A stretch of DNA of 64,000 nt, taken from positions 1 to 64,000 of the forward strand of contig JAJDNW010000100.1 in NCBI GenBank assembly GCA_022340465.1, read 5' to 3'. The stretch comes from Deltaproteobacteria bacterium. GTDB taxonomy: Bacteria > Desulfobacterota > Desulfobacteria > Desulfobacterales > B30-G6. Of this stretch, positions 34,749 to 43,229 are shown piece by piece (the stretch's first letter is position 1; each line of letters begins with the position of its first letter). The position numbers and the translations under genes were made by a program. Below the pieces are notes generated by a model. The model had not been told where the DNA came from and searched no databases. It saw nothing but the letters and a program-made list of their open reading frames with translations.

Positions 34749-36602
34749 ATGACTGGTCAGAAAAAGCCCAAACCAGCTGGTTATGACAAGTATGTAGATT
34801 GGAAGTTGTTCATTATTCCGGTAGTGCTGTTCGCCATTATCCTGGTGTTGCCCACGCCCGACGGCATGCGGGACGTGGGTACTGAATACGCGGTGGGACC
34901 CGGGGCGGTGGTCAACCATATTGCCGAAAAGCTTTTTCATAAAAAGAGGAGCGATCTCGAACAGTGGCAGCTTTTGACCGCCCAGATGATGGAGCGCAGC
35001 ATGTGCATGGGCGCCATGGGTCGGAAGCGCTTTCTCGAACGCGACCTCAAATGGTGCCGGAAGTACAGCATTCAGGCCGACGCCGTCAACCTGGAACGCG
35101 GCAGGGACTACATTCAACGCACGGTTTCCGAAGAAAACTTCAGGGCCATCATGCAAGAGGCCCTTCAGCTGAGACAGCAGGACCTCGTTTACGACCAACT
35201 GTCCGGATCCGATAAAAAAGCGGCCGACAAAGGAACCTGGCATATCAAGGTGGCCATGGCCATGGTCGTGTTCGTGGTCTTTTGCTTTCTGACCGAGTGC
35301 ATCCCTCTCCCCGGCGTGGCTTTCTGCATCGGGCTGATCCTCGTCTTTACCGGCGTCACTTCGCGTCAGACAGTAGCCATGCTCTACTGGAGCGATGCCT
35401 GCTGGTTCATCATGGGCAGCCTCATGTTCGCGGCCGCCTTCGTAAGAACCGGCGTGGACAAGCGGGTCTGCCTGGCCATCTTCCGGAAACTGGCCGTGCC
35501 CAACGTACGTTGGATCACGCTCATCTTCTTTATCATCATCGCGCCCTTGGCCTCGTTCATTTCAGACCATGCCCTCGCAGCCATGTTTCTGCCCATCGGC
35601 ATCCTTTTGTATCAAAACAGCCTGACCCCGGAAATCCCGGAGGACCCCGAACTGGGTAAAATGCTGATGATCGCCATCGCCATGGCCTGCAACATCGGCG
35701 GGTTCGGAGCGCCATCCGGCGGGGCTCGCAACGTGATCATGATGACCTACCTGGAGGACATGTTCGGTTTTGACATCGGCTACTTCCAGTGGGTCAGCTA
35801 CGCCATGCCCTTTGTCCTGGTGATGATTCCCATGACCTGGCTGGCGGTCAACTGGCGCTTCAAACCCAGAATCACCTCGCTGGCGCCGGCCATGGAACAC
35901 CTGAAAAGCGAAATCGCCAGGATGGGCGGCTGGAATCGCAGCCAGATCATGGCCCTGATTATCTTCCTGGTCATGCTGTGGGGCTGGTTCACGGAAAAGA
36001 TTTTCTTCGATCTGGGCATCTATCCGGTGCGCCTGGGTATCGGCGTCATCGCCATCGCCGGCGCCGTGGCCTATCTTTTGACCGGCATCGTCAATTGGCG
36101 CGACTATCAGGAAAAAGTGGACTGGGGGGTAGTCTGGCTATATGCCGGGGCCATCATCTTCGGGCGGGTCCTGGATGAAACCGGAGCCGCATACTGGATG
36201 GCCAGGAGCTGTATCGAGCTTCTGACGCCGCTGGGGCTGAACGAAGGCCTGCCCCTGATGCTCATCAACAACGGGCTGACCGCCGCCCTCACCAACCTGA
36301 TGGCCGACGGCCCCGCCGCCGCCGCTGTGGGCCCCATTTCATTAAACATGGCCGGCCTGGTGCATCCGGGCACTACCTTTCTGCCCTTTATCGCCATGGG
36401 AACAGCCGCGGCTTCATCCTTTGCCTACTGTATGATCATCGGCACGCCACCCAATGCGATCGTATACGCCAGCGGCTACCTGGGGCCCAAGGATTATCTC
36501 AGGGTGGGTTTGATCATGTGGTTTGCTGCCAACTTCGCCCTCATAGCGCTGACCGCCCTTTACTGGATAGTCAGAGGGTTCGGCGGCCTGCCGGCTTTCT
36601 AG
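34749..36602 (+). CDS. DASS/SLC13-family permease with large N-terminal loop
   Basis: The 617-residue inner-membrane protein has TM1 near 20-38, then a hydrophilic loop of ~120 residues (about 40-160) with many charged and Met residues. About ten more membrane segments follow. DASS signatures are GGFGAPSGGARN near 320, NNGLTAALTNLMADGPAAAA near 505 and IIGTPPNAIVYASGYL near 560 (substrate-site hairpins). The family imports dicarboxylates, sulfate or related anions with Na+. The extra loop is unusual. Strong ribosome binding site AAAGGAGC. Confidence 0.92.
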   Translation: MTGQKKPKPAGYDKYVDWKLFIIPVVLFAIILVLPTPDGMRDVGTEYAVGPGAVVNHIAEKLFHKKRSDLEQWQLLTAQMMERSMCMGAMGRKRFLERDLKWCRKYSIQADAVNLERGRDYIQRTVSEENFRAIMQEALQLRQQDLVYDQLSGSDKKAADKGTWHIKVAMAMVVFVVFCFLTECIPLPGVAFCIGLILVFTGVTSRQTVAMLYWSDACWFIMGSLMFAAAFVRTGVDKRVCLAIFRKLAVPNVRWITLIFFIIIAPLASFISDHALAAMFLPIGILLYQNSLTPEIPEDPELGKMLMIAIAMACNIGGFGAPSGGARNVIMMTYLEDMFGFDIGYFQWVSYAMPFVLVMIPMTWLAVNWRFKPRITSLAPAMEHLKSEIARMGGWNRSQIMALIIFLVMLWGWFTEKIFFDLGIYPVRLGIGVIAIAGAVAYLLTGIVNWRDYQEKVDWGVVWLYAGAIIFGRVLDETGAAYWMARSCIELLTPLGLNEGLPLMLINNGLTAALTNLMADGPAAAAVGPISLNMAGLVHPGTTFLPFIAMGTAAASSFAYCMIIGTPPNAIVYASGYLGPKDYLRVGLIMWFAANFALIALTALYWIVRGFGGLPAF

Positions 36603-36643
36603 AAGGCGACGGGGGTAACAGCGATCTTAAAGGAGCACTACCC

Positions 36644-36799
36644 ATGCAAACACAACATACGGCGGAATCGAGCCTCAAAAACGGCAGGACCAAGCGCGGC
36701 AGGTTCTACTTCTCCAGGGAAGCGGAACGAAAATTTTTCTTTGTTGCCACCATGCTCATGCTGGTTGCGGGCGTCCTGTTCAAAATCGGCCTGTTTTGA
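36644..36799 (+). CDS. Small single-TM protein (51 aa)
   Basis: ATG at 36644 follows AAAGGAGC, one of the stronger ribosome binding sites here. The protein has a basic N-terminal half (KNGRTKRGRFYFSREAERK) and one membrane segment near residues 30-50 (FFFVATMLMLVAGVLFKIGL), so N-in topology. Located 42 bp after the DASS gene and 36 bp before the RR-CBS gene. It is a candidate small subunit or regulator of the permease. No family recognised. Confidence 0.75.
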   Translation: MQTQHTAESSLKNGRTKRGRFYFSREAERKFFFVATMLMLVAGVLFKIGLF

Positions 36800-36835
36800 A
36801 ACACGGCGAACCACCCTTTGAAGGAGATATTCAAA

Positions 36836-37738
36836 ATGAATAAACGCATAAAAGTGTTGATGGTCGACGACGAAGCGCAGTTTCGCACCACAACCCAGAA
36901 AATCCTCTCCCGCAAGGGATTCGACACCGTTCTGGCAGCCGATGGAAAAGAAGCGCTTTCCCTGCTGTCTGAAAATCCGGACGTCGTTATTTTAGACATC
37001 AAGATGCCGGGTATGGACGGCCTTGCCGTTCTGGAAGAGATCCGGAAGCGGCAGCCCCAAATCCCCGTGATCATGCTCACAGGGCACGGGGGGCTTCCTT
37101 CGGCCCACAAGTCCATGGAAGAAGGTGCCTTCGACTATCTGACAAAACCATGCGACGCCGACATGCTGGCTTCGAAAATTACCGAAGCCGTCGAAACCGG
37201 AAAAAGGCCGGAAGCCGAAGACGAAAGGCGCGTTTTGGGGGTCATGGTACCGCTGAAGGAGTACACCGTCGTCAACGGTAAACAGTCGGTGCGGGAAGCG
37301 GTCATGGCCCTTCAGCAATCGTTCATGAGCAGCATGGCGACCGACCGGATTCTGGAAATCGGCCACCGGTCCATCCTGGTAAAGGGCGACAGCGACGAAG
37401 TGATCGGCATCCTGGCGATTACCGACCTGCTAAACCTGATCATGCCCGACTACCTGACTTCACCCAAGCCTTCCCTGGCCGACAGCATTCAGTACTCACC
37501 CATGTTCTGGAAGGGCATGTTCTGTAATGAAATCAAGAAAAAGGCCGACCGTAAGGTTGAGGACGTCATGTCACCGGTGCCCCTGACCATCGATGGAACC
37601 GCGTGTCTGATGGAAGCGGCCTACAGCATGTATCGCAACAAGGCGAGACGCCTTCTGGTCGTGTTGTCCGGAAAGACCGCCGGGATACTGCGAGAACAAG
37701 ACCTGTTTTTCGAAATGAAACGCTACCTGGAAAATTGA
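36836..37738 (+). CDS. Response regulator with CBS-pair output
   Basis: The 300-residue protein has a receiver at 1-120 (LMVDDEAQF, VILDIKMPGMDG, MLTGHGG, LTKPCD) fused to a CBS-pair-like region at ~140-300 (SILVKGDSDEVIGILAITDLLNL; VEDVMSPVPLTIDGTACLMEAAYSM; GILREQDLFFEM). The CBS half would sense an adenine nucleotide or bind an anion transporter, as in CBS-regulated channels. No DNA-binding domain. It follows AAGGAG and lies between two DASS genes, so it is likely to tie phosphorylation and energy state to transport (inference). Confidence 0.9.
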   Translation: MNKRIKVLMVDDEAQFRTTTQKILSRKGFDTVLAADGKEALSLLSENPDVVILDIKMPGMDGLAVLEEIRKRQPQIPVIMLTGHGGLPSAHKSMEEGAFDYLTKPCDADMLASKITEAVETGKRPEAEDERRVLGVMVPLKEYTVVNGKQSVREAVMALQQSFMSSMATDRILEIGHRSILVKGDSDEVIGILAITDLLNLIMPDYLTSPKPSLADSIQYSPMFWKGMFCNEIKKKADRKVEDVMSPVPLTIDGTACLMEAAYSMYRNKARRLLVVLSGKTAGILREQDLFFEMKRYLEN

Positions 37739-37754
37739 TCTGCGAGGAGGAAGC

Positions 37755-39407
37755 ATGCCGAGCCCAACTACAACCGCTAACACCCCGGAAAAAGACTGGT
37801 TTTTGCGAAGCCGGCCCGGATACAAGCCCATCCTGTTCATCATCGCGGCCATCCTGTTTGCCGCCGTGGCCCTGCTGCCCGCCCCCCAAAGCATGGTTGC
37901 CATGGTCACCCGGTCCCATCCGCCGGGTTACCAGTTGGGCCGGGGATGTACAACCATCGCCGAGACCGTGAACCAGAAACTGCGCCCGGCCGCTTTTTCA
38001 CAACAGAAGGAAAATCAGCAGGAAACGGCGGCGCACGATCACGACCCTCTCCTGACCGCAACGGAAGTTGCCGACATGGCCAAGATCATGGTGGCCATCC
38101 TTTTTCTGGCGGCCTTTCTGTGGGGCAGCGAGGCCCTTCCCCTGGGGGCCACCGACATCATGGTGGGGGTGCTGCTCTATCTTTTTGCCATTCTGCCCAT
38201 GAACGATATCTCACGGGCCTACATGAAAGACGCGGTATTTTTCATCTTCGGCATCCTGGCTGTGGCGGTCGGGGTTGCCAAAACCGGCCTGGACAAACGC
38301 ATCGGACTCATTCTGCTGAGCCGTATCAAAAGTACCAAAGCCTTCGCCTTTCTGTTCCTTCCCATGCTGGCCGTATCCGCCGGTTTTCTCTCCGAACATG
38401 CGCTGGTGGCGCTGCTCATACCGGTGCTGATGGGCATATACAAGGTCACCTGCAGAATGTATGGCGTGGAAAAGGACCGCGCCCTGGCCGTATTTCTGCT
38501 GCTGGGGGTCTGCTTCGCCGCCAACCACGGCGGGCCGGGATCGCCGGCCGCCGGCGGGCGTAATGCCATCATGGTGGGCTATCTGATGGAATACGGGACG
38601 CCGGTAACCTTTTTGGAATGGGTCAAATACGGTATGCCCTTCGTCCCCCTGATGTCGGTGGTGATCGGCGCCTATATGTATATCCGCTGCCGACCCCACT
38701 TCAGGGTCGACGGCATCAACCCCAGCGACGTCGTCAGGGCCGAGGTCAAACGCATGCCCAAGTTCGGGGGGCAGGAAGCGGTCATGGCCGTTATCCTGGT
38801 ACTGCTTGTGGCGGCCTGGATCGTGCTAGGGGAACACGCGGGTCTGGGAGGTCCCACGCTCTACGCGGTGTTCGCCATGTTCGTTTTCCGCATCGTCAAC
38901 TGGGAGGATGTCCAGGAAGGAGTGGCCTTTGACGTGGTCGGATTGTATGCGGCCGCCTGTGCCATGGGCGTGGGGTTGAAGTTCACCGGCGGCGCCCTGT
39001 GGCTGGCCGACACCTTTGTCGGGCTTTTGCCCGATGTCCTGACCCGCGGCGACGGCCTGATCATCGGTGTGAGCCTCTTGACCGGTACCATGACCAACTT
39101 CATGAGTGACGGCGCCACGGTAGCCGCTTTGGGCCCCATCGTGCTGCCCATGGCGACCCTGGCCAACGTCAGTGCGGTCAAGGTGGGGCTGATCACCAGC
39201 TTCTCCTCCTCTTTTGCCAATTTTCTGGTGGTCGGCACCCCCAACAACGCCATCTGCTTCGGCATGGGCCGTGACCCTGAAACCGGTGAACGGCTCCTTT
39301 CGGTGATGGATTTCGTAAAATACGGCCTGCCGGTGACCCTGCTCGCCTGGGCCGTTCTATGGGTCTGGGCGGTTTTCGGGTACTGGAAATTTCTGCCGTG
39401 GAATTGA
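37755..39407 (+). CDS. DASS/SLC13-family permease
   Basis: The 550-residue membrane protein has TM1 near 26-44, a hydrophilic loop at about 48-105, then ~10 membrane segments. Signatures are NHGGPGSPAAGGRNAIMVGYL near 255, GTMTNFMSDGATVAALGPI near 445 and VVGTPNNAICFGMG near 490. It differs from the first DASS protein but shares the layout of a TM1-loop preceding the core, so the two may be paralogues with different substrates, or partners. A GGAGG-like site precedes ATG. Confidence 0.92.
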   Translation: MPSPTTTANTPEKDWFLRSRPGYKPILFIIAAILFAAVALLPAPQSMVAMVTRSHPPGYQLGRGCTTIAETVNQKLRPAAFSQQKENQQETAAHDHDPLLTATEVADMAKIMVAILFLAAFLWGSEALPLGATDIMVGVLLYLFAILPMNDISRAYMKDAVFFIFGILAVAVGVAKTGLDKRIGLILLSRIKSTKAFAFLFLPMLAVSAGFLSEHALVALLIPVLMGIYKVTCRMYGVEKDRALAVFLLLGVCFAANHGGPGSPAAGGRNAIMVGYLMEYGTPVTFLEWVKYGMPFVPLMSVVIGAYMYIRCRPHFRVDGINPSDVVRAEVKRMPKFGGQEAVMAVILVLLVAAWIVLGEHAGLGGPTLYAVFAMFVFRIVNWEDVQEGVAFDVVGLYAAACAMGVGLKFTGGALWLADTFVGLLPDVLTRGDGLIIGVSLLTGTMTNFMSDGATVAALGPIVLPMATLANVSAVKVGLITSFSSSFANFLVVGTPNNAICFGMGRDPETGERLLSVMDFVKYGLPVTLLAWAVLWVWAVFGYWKFLPWN

Positions 39408-39493
39408 AAAACCCATGGCTTTATCATCGTTGTTCGTGGGCGTGAATTGCCCGAAAAGCGATAACCTGGTATTTTTGATGGACAAACTCGGTA

Positions 39494-39517
39494 CCATGGG
39501 GCGTTCCGGCCCCATGG
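39494..39517 (+). other. Intra-operon hairpin
   Basis: CCATGGGGC-GTTCCG-GCCCCATGG is a perfect 9-bp stem in the 137-bp gap between the second DASS gene and the next kinase gene. No T-run follows, so attenuation or RNA processing is more likely than full termination. Confidence 0.5.
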
Positions 39518-39544
39518 CCCGCCGCCATCGATAAAAGGGGCACC

Positions 39545-41200
39545 ATGTACAGAAACCTGAGAATAAAGATCATTTGCCTGACCCTGATGGTCTCCGTCGC
39601 CCCCCTGGTCATTTTGGGAGGGGTGATCTACCAGCAATTTTCCGAGGTGTGCGAACAGAAGGTCAGGGATCAGATCCGGCAGCTGGCCAGGAGTCAAAGC
39701 AACGCCATCGATGTCTTTTTGAGGGAACGCACCAACATCCTGATGACCATCGTCAACACCCATACCATCGACGAGCTGAGCCGGCAGGCAGACCTCTCGC
39801 GCCTCTTCAACGTTCTGACCCGCCAGACCCAGGGGCTTGGGCTCATCGACATCGGCATCATCGGCGAAGACGGCAGCCATCTGGCATACGTCGGCCCCTA
39901 CGACCTCGCCGGTTTGAACTATGCCCAGCAGCCCTGGTTTGGCATTACCATGAACAAGGGCAGCTATATCAGCGATGTCTATCTGGGTTTCAGGCAGCTT
40001 CCTCACTTCATCATCGCCGTCCGCGGCCATACCGGCTATCGTCACTGGATCCTCAGAGCCACCATCGATTCCGACGTTTTCAACAGTCTGGTGCGAACGG
40101 CGCAGGCGGGCAAAACAGCTGACGCCTTTATCCTCAACCGCGCCGGCGTCTACCAGACTCAGCCCCGCTTCGAAGGCACCATCCTGGAGGCATCCGCACT
40201 GGATCCCAGGACGTTCGGCGAGGGCACCACCCTGATGGATCCCCCTCCCAGTGGTATGCGTACCGCCTTTATTGCGGGATCCTGGCTCAAGAACGGTGAG
40301 TGGTTGTTTGTCGCCACGCAGCAAACCTGTGACGAAGCCGGCTGGTTGGCCAGGGCCCGCAGCCGGGAAATTGCGATCATCATTACCGGCTGCCTGGCGA
40401 TCGTCCTGGCGACCATTCTGATCGTTCACATGACGGTCAACCGGCTCGAAAAGACTGACAGGGAAAGGGACCGCCTGACATCGCAGCTGCAGCAAAGCGA
40501 CAAGCTGGCCGCCCTGGGAAAAATGGCTGCCGGCATCGCCCACGAGATCAACAACCCCCTGGCGGTGATCGGCGAAAATGCAGGCTGGATCAAAGACCTT
40601 CTCGCTGAAGAAGAGTTGAGAACCAGTCCGAACTTTCTCGAGTTCGAAAAATCGGCGGAAAAGATCGAAACCCACGTGGAAAGGGCACGCAAAATAACCC
40701 ATAACATGCTCGGTTTTGCGCGGCGCATGGAACCACGGCTGGATGACGTGGACGTCAACCACACCCTTGACGAAGTCATCAGCCTTCTGGAAAATCACGC
40801 CCGCACCAACAACATCGAAATACAGACCGTTTTCCACGAAAACCTGCCTGTCATCGCCAGCGACCAGTCCCAGCTTCAACAGGTGTTTTTGAATTTGATG
40901 AACAATGCCATCGACGCCATCGGCAAGGACGGGCTGATCGACGTCCTGACCCGGCCCCGTGAAGACACCATCGAAGTGGAAATCCGGGACGACGGCCCCG
41001 GCATCCCCAAAGGGTCGGAAGCAAAGATTTTCGACCCCTTTTATACCACCAAGCACAACGGCAAGGGGACGGGGCTGGGGCTTTCCATCACCTACAGCAT
41101 CATCGAAAAAATGGGCGGCAGTATTCGTTTCGAACGCCGGGAACCGCGCGGCACGGCTTTTTTCGTCAATATCCCCGTCATTATTCCAGAAAAAAAATAA
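39545..41200 (+). CDS. dCache-type transmembrane histidine kinase
   Basis: The 551-residue kinase has TM1 near 10-30, a double-Cache sensor (IIGEDGSHLAYVGPYDLAGLNY, SYISDVYLGFRQLPHFIIAV), and TM2 near 278-298. The H-box is [20 protein letters not shown] near residue 332. The HATPase has NLMNNAIDAI, DDGPGI and GKGTGLGLSITY. Its sensor is close to that of the kinase at 32485, so the operon carries two related kinase/regulator pairs. The start lies behind AAAGGGGCACC. Confidence 0.95.
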   Translation: MYRNLRIKIICLTLMVSVAPLVILGGVIYQQFSEVCEQKVRDQIRQLARSQSNAIDVFLRERTNILMTIVNTHTIDELSRQADLSRLFNVLTRQTQGLGLIDIGIIGEDGSHLAYVGPYDLAGLNYAQQPWFGITMNKGSYISDVYLGFRQLPHFIIAVRGHTGYRHWILRATIDSDVFNSLVRTAQAGKTADAFILNRAGVYQTQPRFEGTILEASALDPRTFGEGTTLMDPPPSGMRTAFIAGSWLKNGEWLFVATQQTCDEAGWLARARSREIAIIITGCLAIVLATILIVHMTVNRLEKTDRERDRLTSQLQQSDKLAALGKMAAGIAHEINNPLAVIGENAGWIKDLLAEEELRTSPNFLEFEKSAEKIETHVERARKITHNMLGFARRMEPRLDDVDVNHTLDEVISLLENHARTNNIEIQTVFHENLPVIASDQSQLQQVFLNLMNNAIDAIGKDGLIDVLTRPREDTIEVEIRDDGPGIPKGSEAKIFDPFYTTKHNGKGTGLGLSITYSIIEKMGGSIRFERREPRGTAFFVNIPVIIPEKK

Positions 41201-41213
41201 GGAGAAAGCGACC

Positions 41214-41678
41214 ATGGACATGTTTCGAATTTTAGTCGTCGACGATGAGATCGATTTCCTCGAAACCATTATTAAGCGCCTGCAGAAAAGAGAGCTCGAC
41301 GTCACCGGCGTCAAAAGCGGAGAAGAGGCCGTCGCAATGATCCGTGAAAAGATGTTCGACGTCGTGCTGCTGGATGTCAAGATGCCGGGCGGTATGGACG
41401 GCATCGAAACGCTCCGGGAAATCAAAAAAATCAAGCCCTTGACCGAAGTGGTGCTGCTGACCGGACACGCCTCGGTGGAAACCAGCATCGAAGGGATGAA
41501 ACTGGGCGCCTTCGACTACCTGCTGAAACCCATCAAGATAGAAGAACTGATGATGAAGCTGGCGGCCGCTTTTCAGCGCAAGGACACCCAGGACCAGAAA
41601 ATCCGCAGTGCCAAGATCAAGGAATTGACGCGGTACCCGGGCAGGGTGTTCGACCAGATCAAGAAAAACGGCGCATAA
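41214..41678 (+). CDS. Response regulator (receiver with one-residue insertion)
   Basis: The 154-residue protein has VVDDEIDF, VVLLDVKMPGGMDG, LLTGHAS and LLKPIK motifs and a basic tail (KIKELTRYPGRVFDQIKKNGA). The usual KMPGMDG loop next to the phospho-Asp carries an extra Gly. AAGGAG precedes ATG. It is the last gene of the operon; no T-rich terminator is visible on this strand after it. Confidence 0.92.
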   Translation: MDMFRILVVDDEIDFLETIIKRLQKRELDVTGVKSGEEAVAMIREKMFDVVLLDVKMPGGMDGIETLREIKKIKPLTEVVLLTGHASVETSIEGMKLGAFDYLLKPIKIEELMMKLAAAFQRKDTQDQKIRSAKIKELTRYPGRVFDQIKKNGA

Positions 41679-41806
41679 AATCCGTTCTTCTGTCTGATTT
41701 TCGAGAGGGGGAATCAGGTCGTTGGCTGCCGTGGAAACGGTTGACTGCTGATGCCCCTTCTTCACACAAGAAAATGAATTTCCCCCGCAGTTTTTTTGAA
41801 GCAATT

Positions 41807-41834
41807 AAAAAAAGCCGGGTCGTTTGACCCGGCT
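41807..41834 (-). terminator. Rho-independent terminator of the PEP-CTERM gene
   Basis: AGCCGGGTC (41813-41821), loop GTTT, GACCCGGCT (41826-41834) is a perfect 9-bp stem. On the minus strand it is followed by seven T. It serves the gene at 42005-42604, about 170 bp upstream. Confidence 0.9.
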
Positions 41835-42004
41835 CATGCGCCTTTGAAAACGATCGGCTAACTTTGTCAAACGGTGCGCCGGTCTTTGCCCGTCCGTCGA
41901 TCGTGCATTCTTCGTTCAGGAATATGCACGGCACAGCTGAACTGCCGCTGATCGGCACCCGATCGTCTGCCTCCATTATCAAAAAGCGAGTTTCTGTTCA
42001 CGGT

Positions 42005-42604
42005 TTAGTTTCTCCTAAAGCGATTTCTGCCGATACCGGCCAGGCCGACAAGGCCTGTGCCGATGAGGAAAAGGGTCGCCGGTTCGGGTACCGACGGTGG
42101 TGGGTCATTACTTCTATCATCTCTGGAGGAGAAATTATAGAGAGAGATGTGAGAAAGCCCATACTGACCATCTTCAGTAAAATACTCTGGCAATACCACA
42201 TCACCAACAAAACCTTCGCCGAGATACCAGACCCAGGACCCGGCATTCCCGGCATCGTATTTGCCAAGAACGTAGGAAAATCCGGTCGCGTCGATTTCAC
42301 TATCGAAGCCCGCATCCTCACTTTGTTCTTTGACGGCATCAGTCAAGACCGCTGTCGGGAATTCGACGTCGAGATCGCTGCCAATCCGGTTGTATGTTTC
42401 GGTTCCGATAACAGTGTCACCCTGTCCATCACTCAAGGTTATCAGATAATTGACGTAGTCTACCTCATTTTCTGGATTGGAAGGGATCCCATCGTTAATG
42501 AGACCAACATAGGCGTCATCCCCAAAACTCAGGGCGGAAGCGCTGGTTACTGAAAACAGCGCAAAAAGTATAGAGGCAACAAGTGCCATATAAAATTTTC
42601 TCAT
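42005..42604 (-). CDS. Exported PEP-CTERM protein
   Basis: The 199-residue protein has a signal peptide at 1-24 (MRKFYMALVASILFALFSVT, ASA-LS cleavage), an acidic, low-Cys middle domain and a C-terminal VPEPATLFLIGTGLVGLAGI segment followed by RNRFRRN. This is the PEP-CTERM sorting signal recognised by exosortase (EpsH), which directs proteins to the exopolysaccharide-linked surface. No exosortase is in this window. AAGGAGG precedes ATG. A sigma-54 promoter lies 83 bp upstream and a strong terminator follows. Confidence 0.93.
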   Translation of the reverse strand: MRKFYMALVASILFALFSVTSASALSFGDDAYVGLINDGIPSNPENEVDYVNYLITLSDGQGDTVIGTETYNRIGSDLDVEFPTAVLTDAVKEQSEDAGFDSEIDATGFSYVLGKYDAGNAGSWVWYLGEGFVGDVVLPEYFTEDGQYGLSHISLYNFSSRDDRSNDPPPSVPEPATLFLIGTGLVGLAGIGRNRFRRN

Positions 42605-42686
42605 TTTGGACCTCCTTTCACAACGTTTTGTAACGTTTGCTTTCAGGATGCGGCAGGCTTAACACCACATCGTGGTACTATATGAC

Positions 42687-42702
42687 AGCAAGAAACGGGC
42701 CA
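42687..42702 (-). promoter_or_regulatory. Sigma-54 promoter of the PEP-CTERM gene
   Basis: On the minus strand it reads TGGCCCGTTTCTTGCT, with exact GG-GC spacing and perfect TTGC. Palindromes CCACATCGTGG (42665-42675) and CCACTATGTGG (about 42812-42822) lie on either side; the second is ~110 bp upstream. Confidence 0.75.
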
Positions 42703-43229
42703 ACAATTATATATATTCAGATAGTAATGATTTTAATGGGTTACGTTTTTTCCGATACGGACAGATGGAAAATTGTGAAAAACAGATAATAAATTCTATC
42801 ACCTAAATGCCACTATGTGGTATAAATAAACACCATTAATTGACCGCCAAGGGCTTTAAAGGGCGATTGGACGCGCTGCAACGGTTCGAAACTACGGAAT
42901 CCCGATTTTTTGTCCGCGGGTTAAAATAATGAATGATTTCGAGGGCTAGAAAGTTTTTCGATGAGAAAGAGGCCGCATGCTAGGGAAAAATCCATGGCAT
43001 GGTGTTCGCGATGACAATTGCCTCGCCCCAATACAGTTTGCGCTGAAAAAAGACAAATAAGGTAAACACAAGCGCAAGAAATAGATGCTCATGCAAGATA
43101 GGGTGAGGATATTCCTTACAGGATCTCCGTTTATTTTGTAAGACTTGAATAATGGCAATATATTGTCGGCGCTGGCGAGCTAACCCCGTCCAGGGGTTAG
43201 CCAGGGCCTGGCTATCCGGGGCAAGACAT
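42703..43229. other. Gene-free region upstream of the PEP-CTERM gene
   Basis: This AT-richer stretch lies between the PEP-CTERM promoter and the 3' end of the acyl-CoA ligase gene. It holds the palindrome CCACTATGTGG near 42812. A 70-codon minus-strand frame at 42946-43158 lacks coding character. A short GC-rich inverted sequence at about 43180-43210 (AACCCCGTCC..GGGGTTAGC) just downstream of the ligase stop could be its terminator. Confidence 0.5.

Noticed and set aside
38861-41488. 875-codon minus-strand open frame
   Set aside because: Runs across the 3' part of a DASS gene, a full kinase gene and a receiver gene that all have clear motifs; shadow of GC-rich coding DNA.
42946-43158. Minus-strand frame of 70 codons
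   Set aside because: Composition is unlike the neighbours and there is no ribosome binding site or conserved motif.
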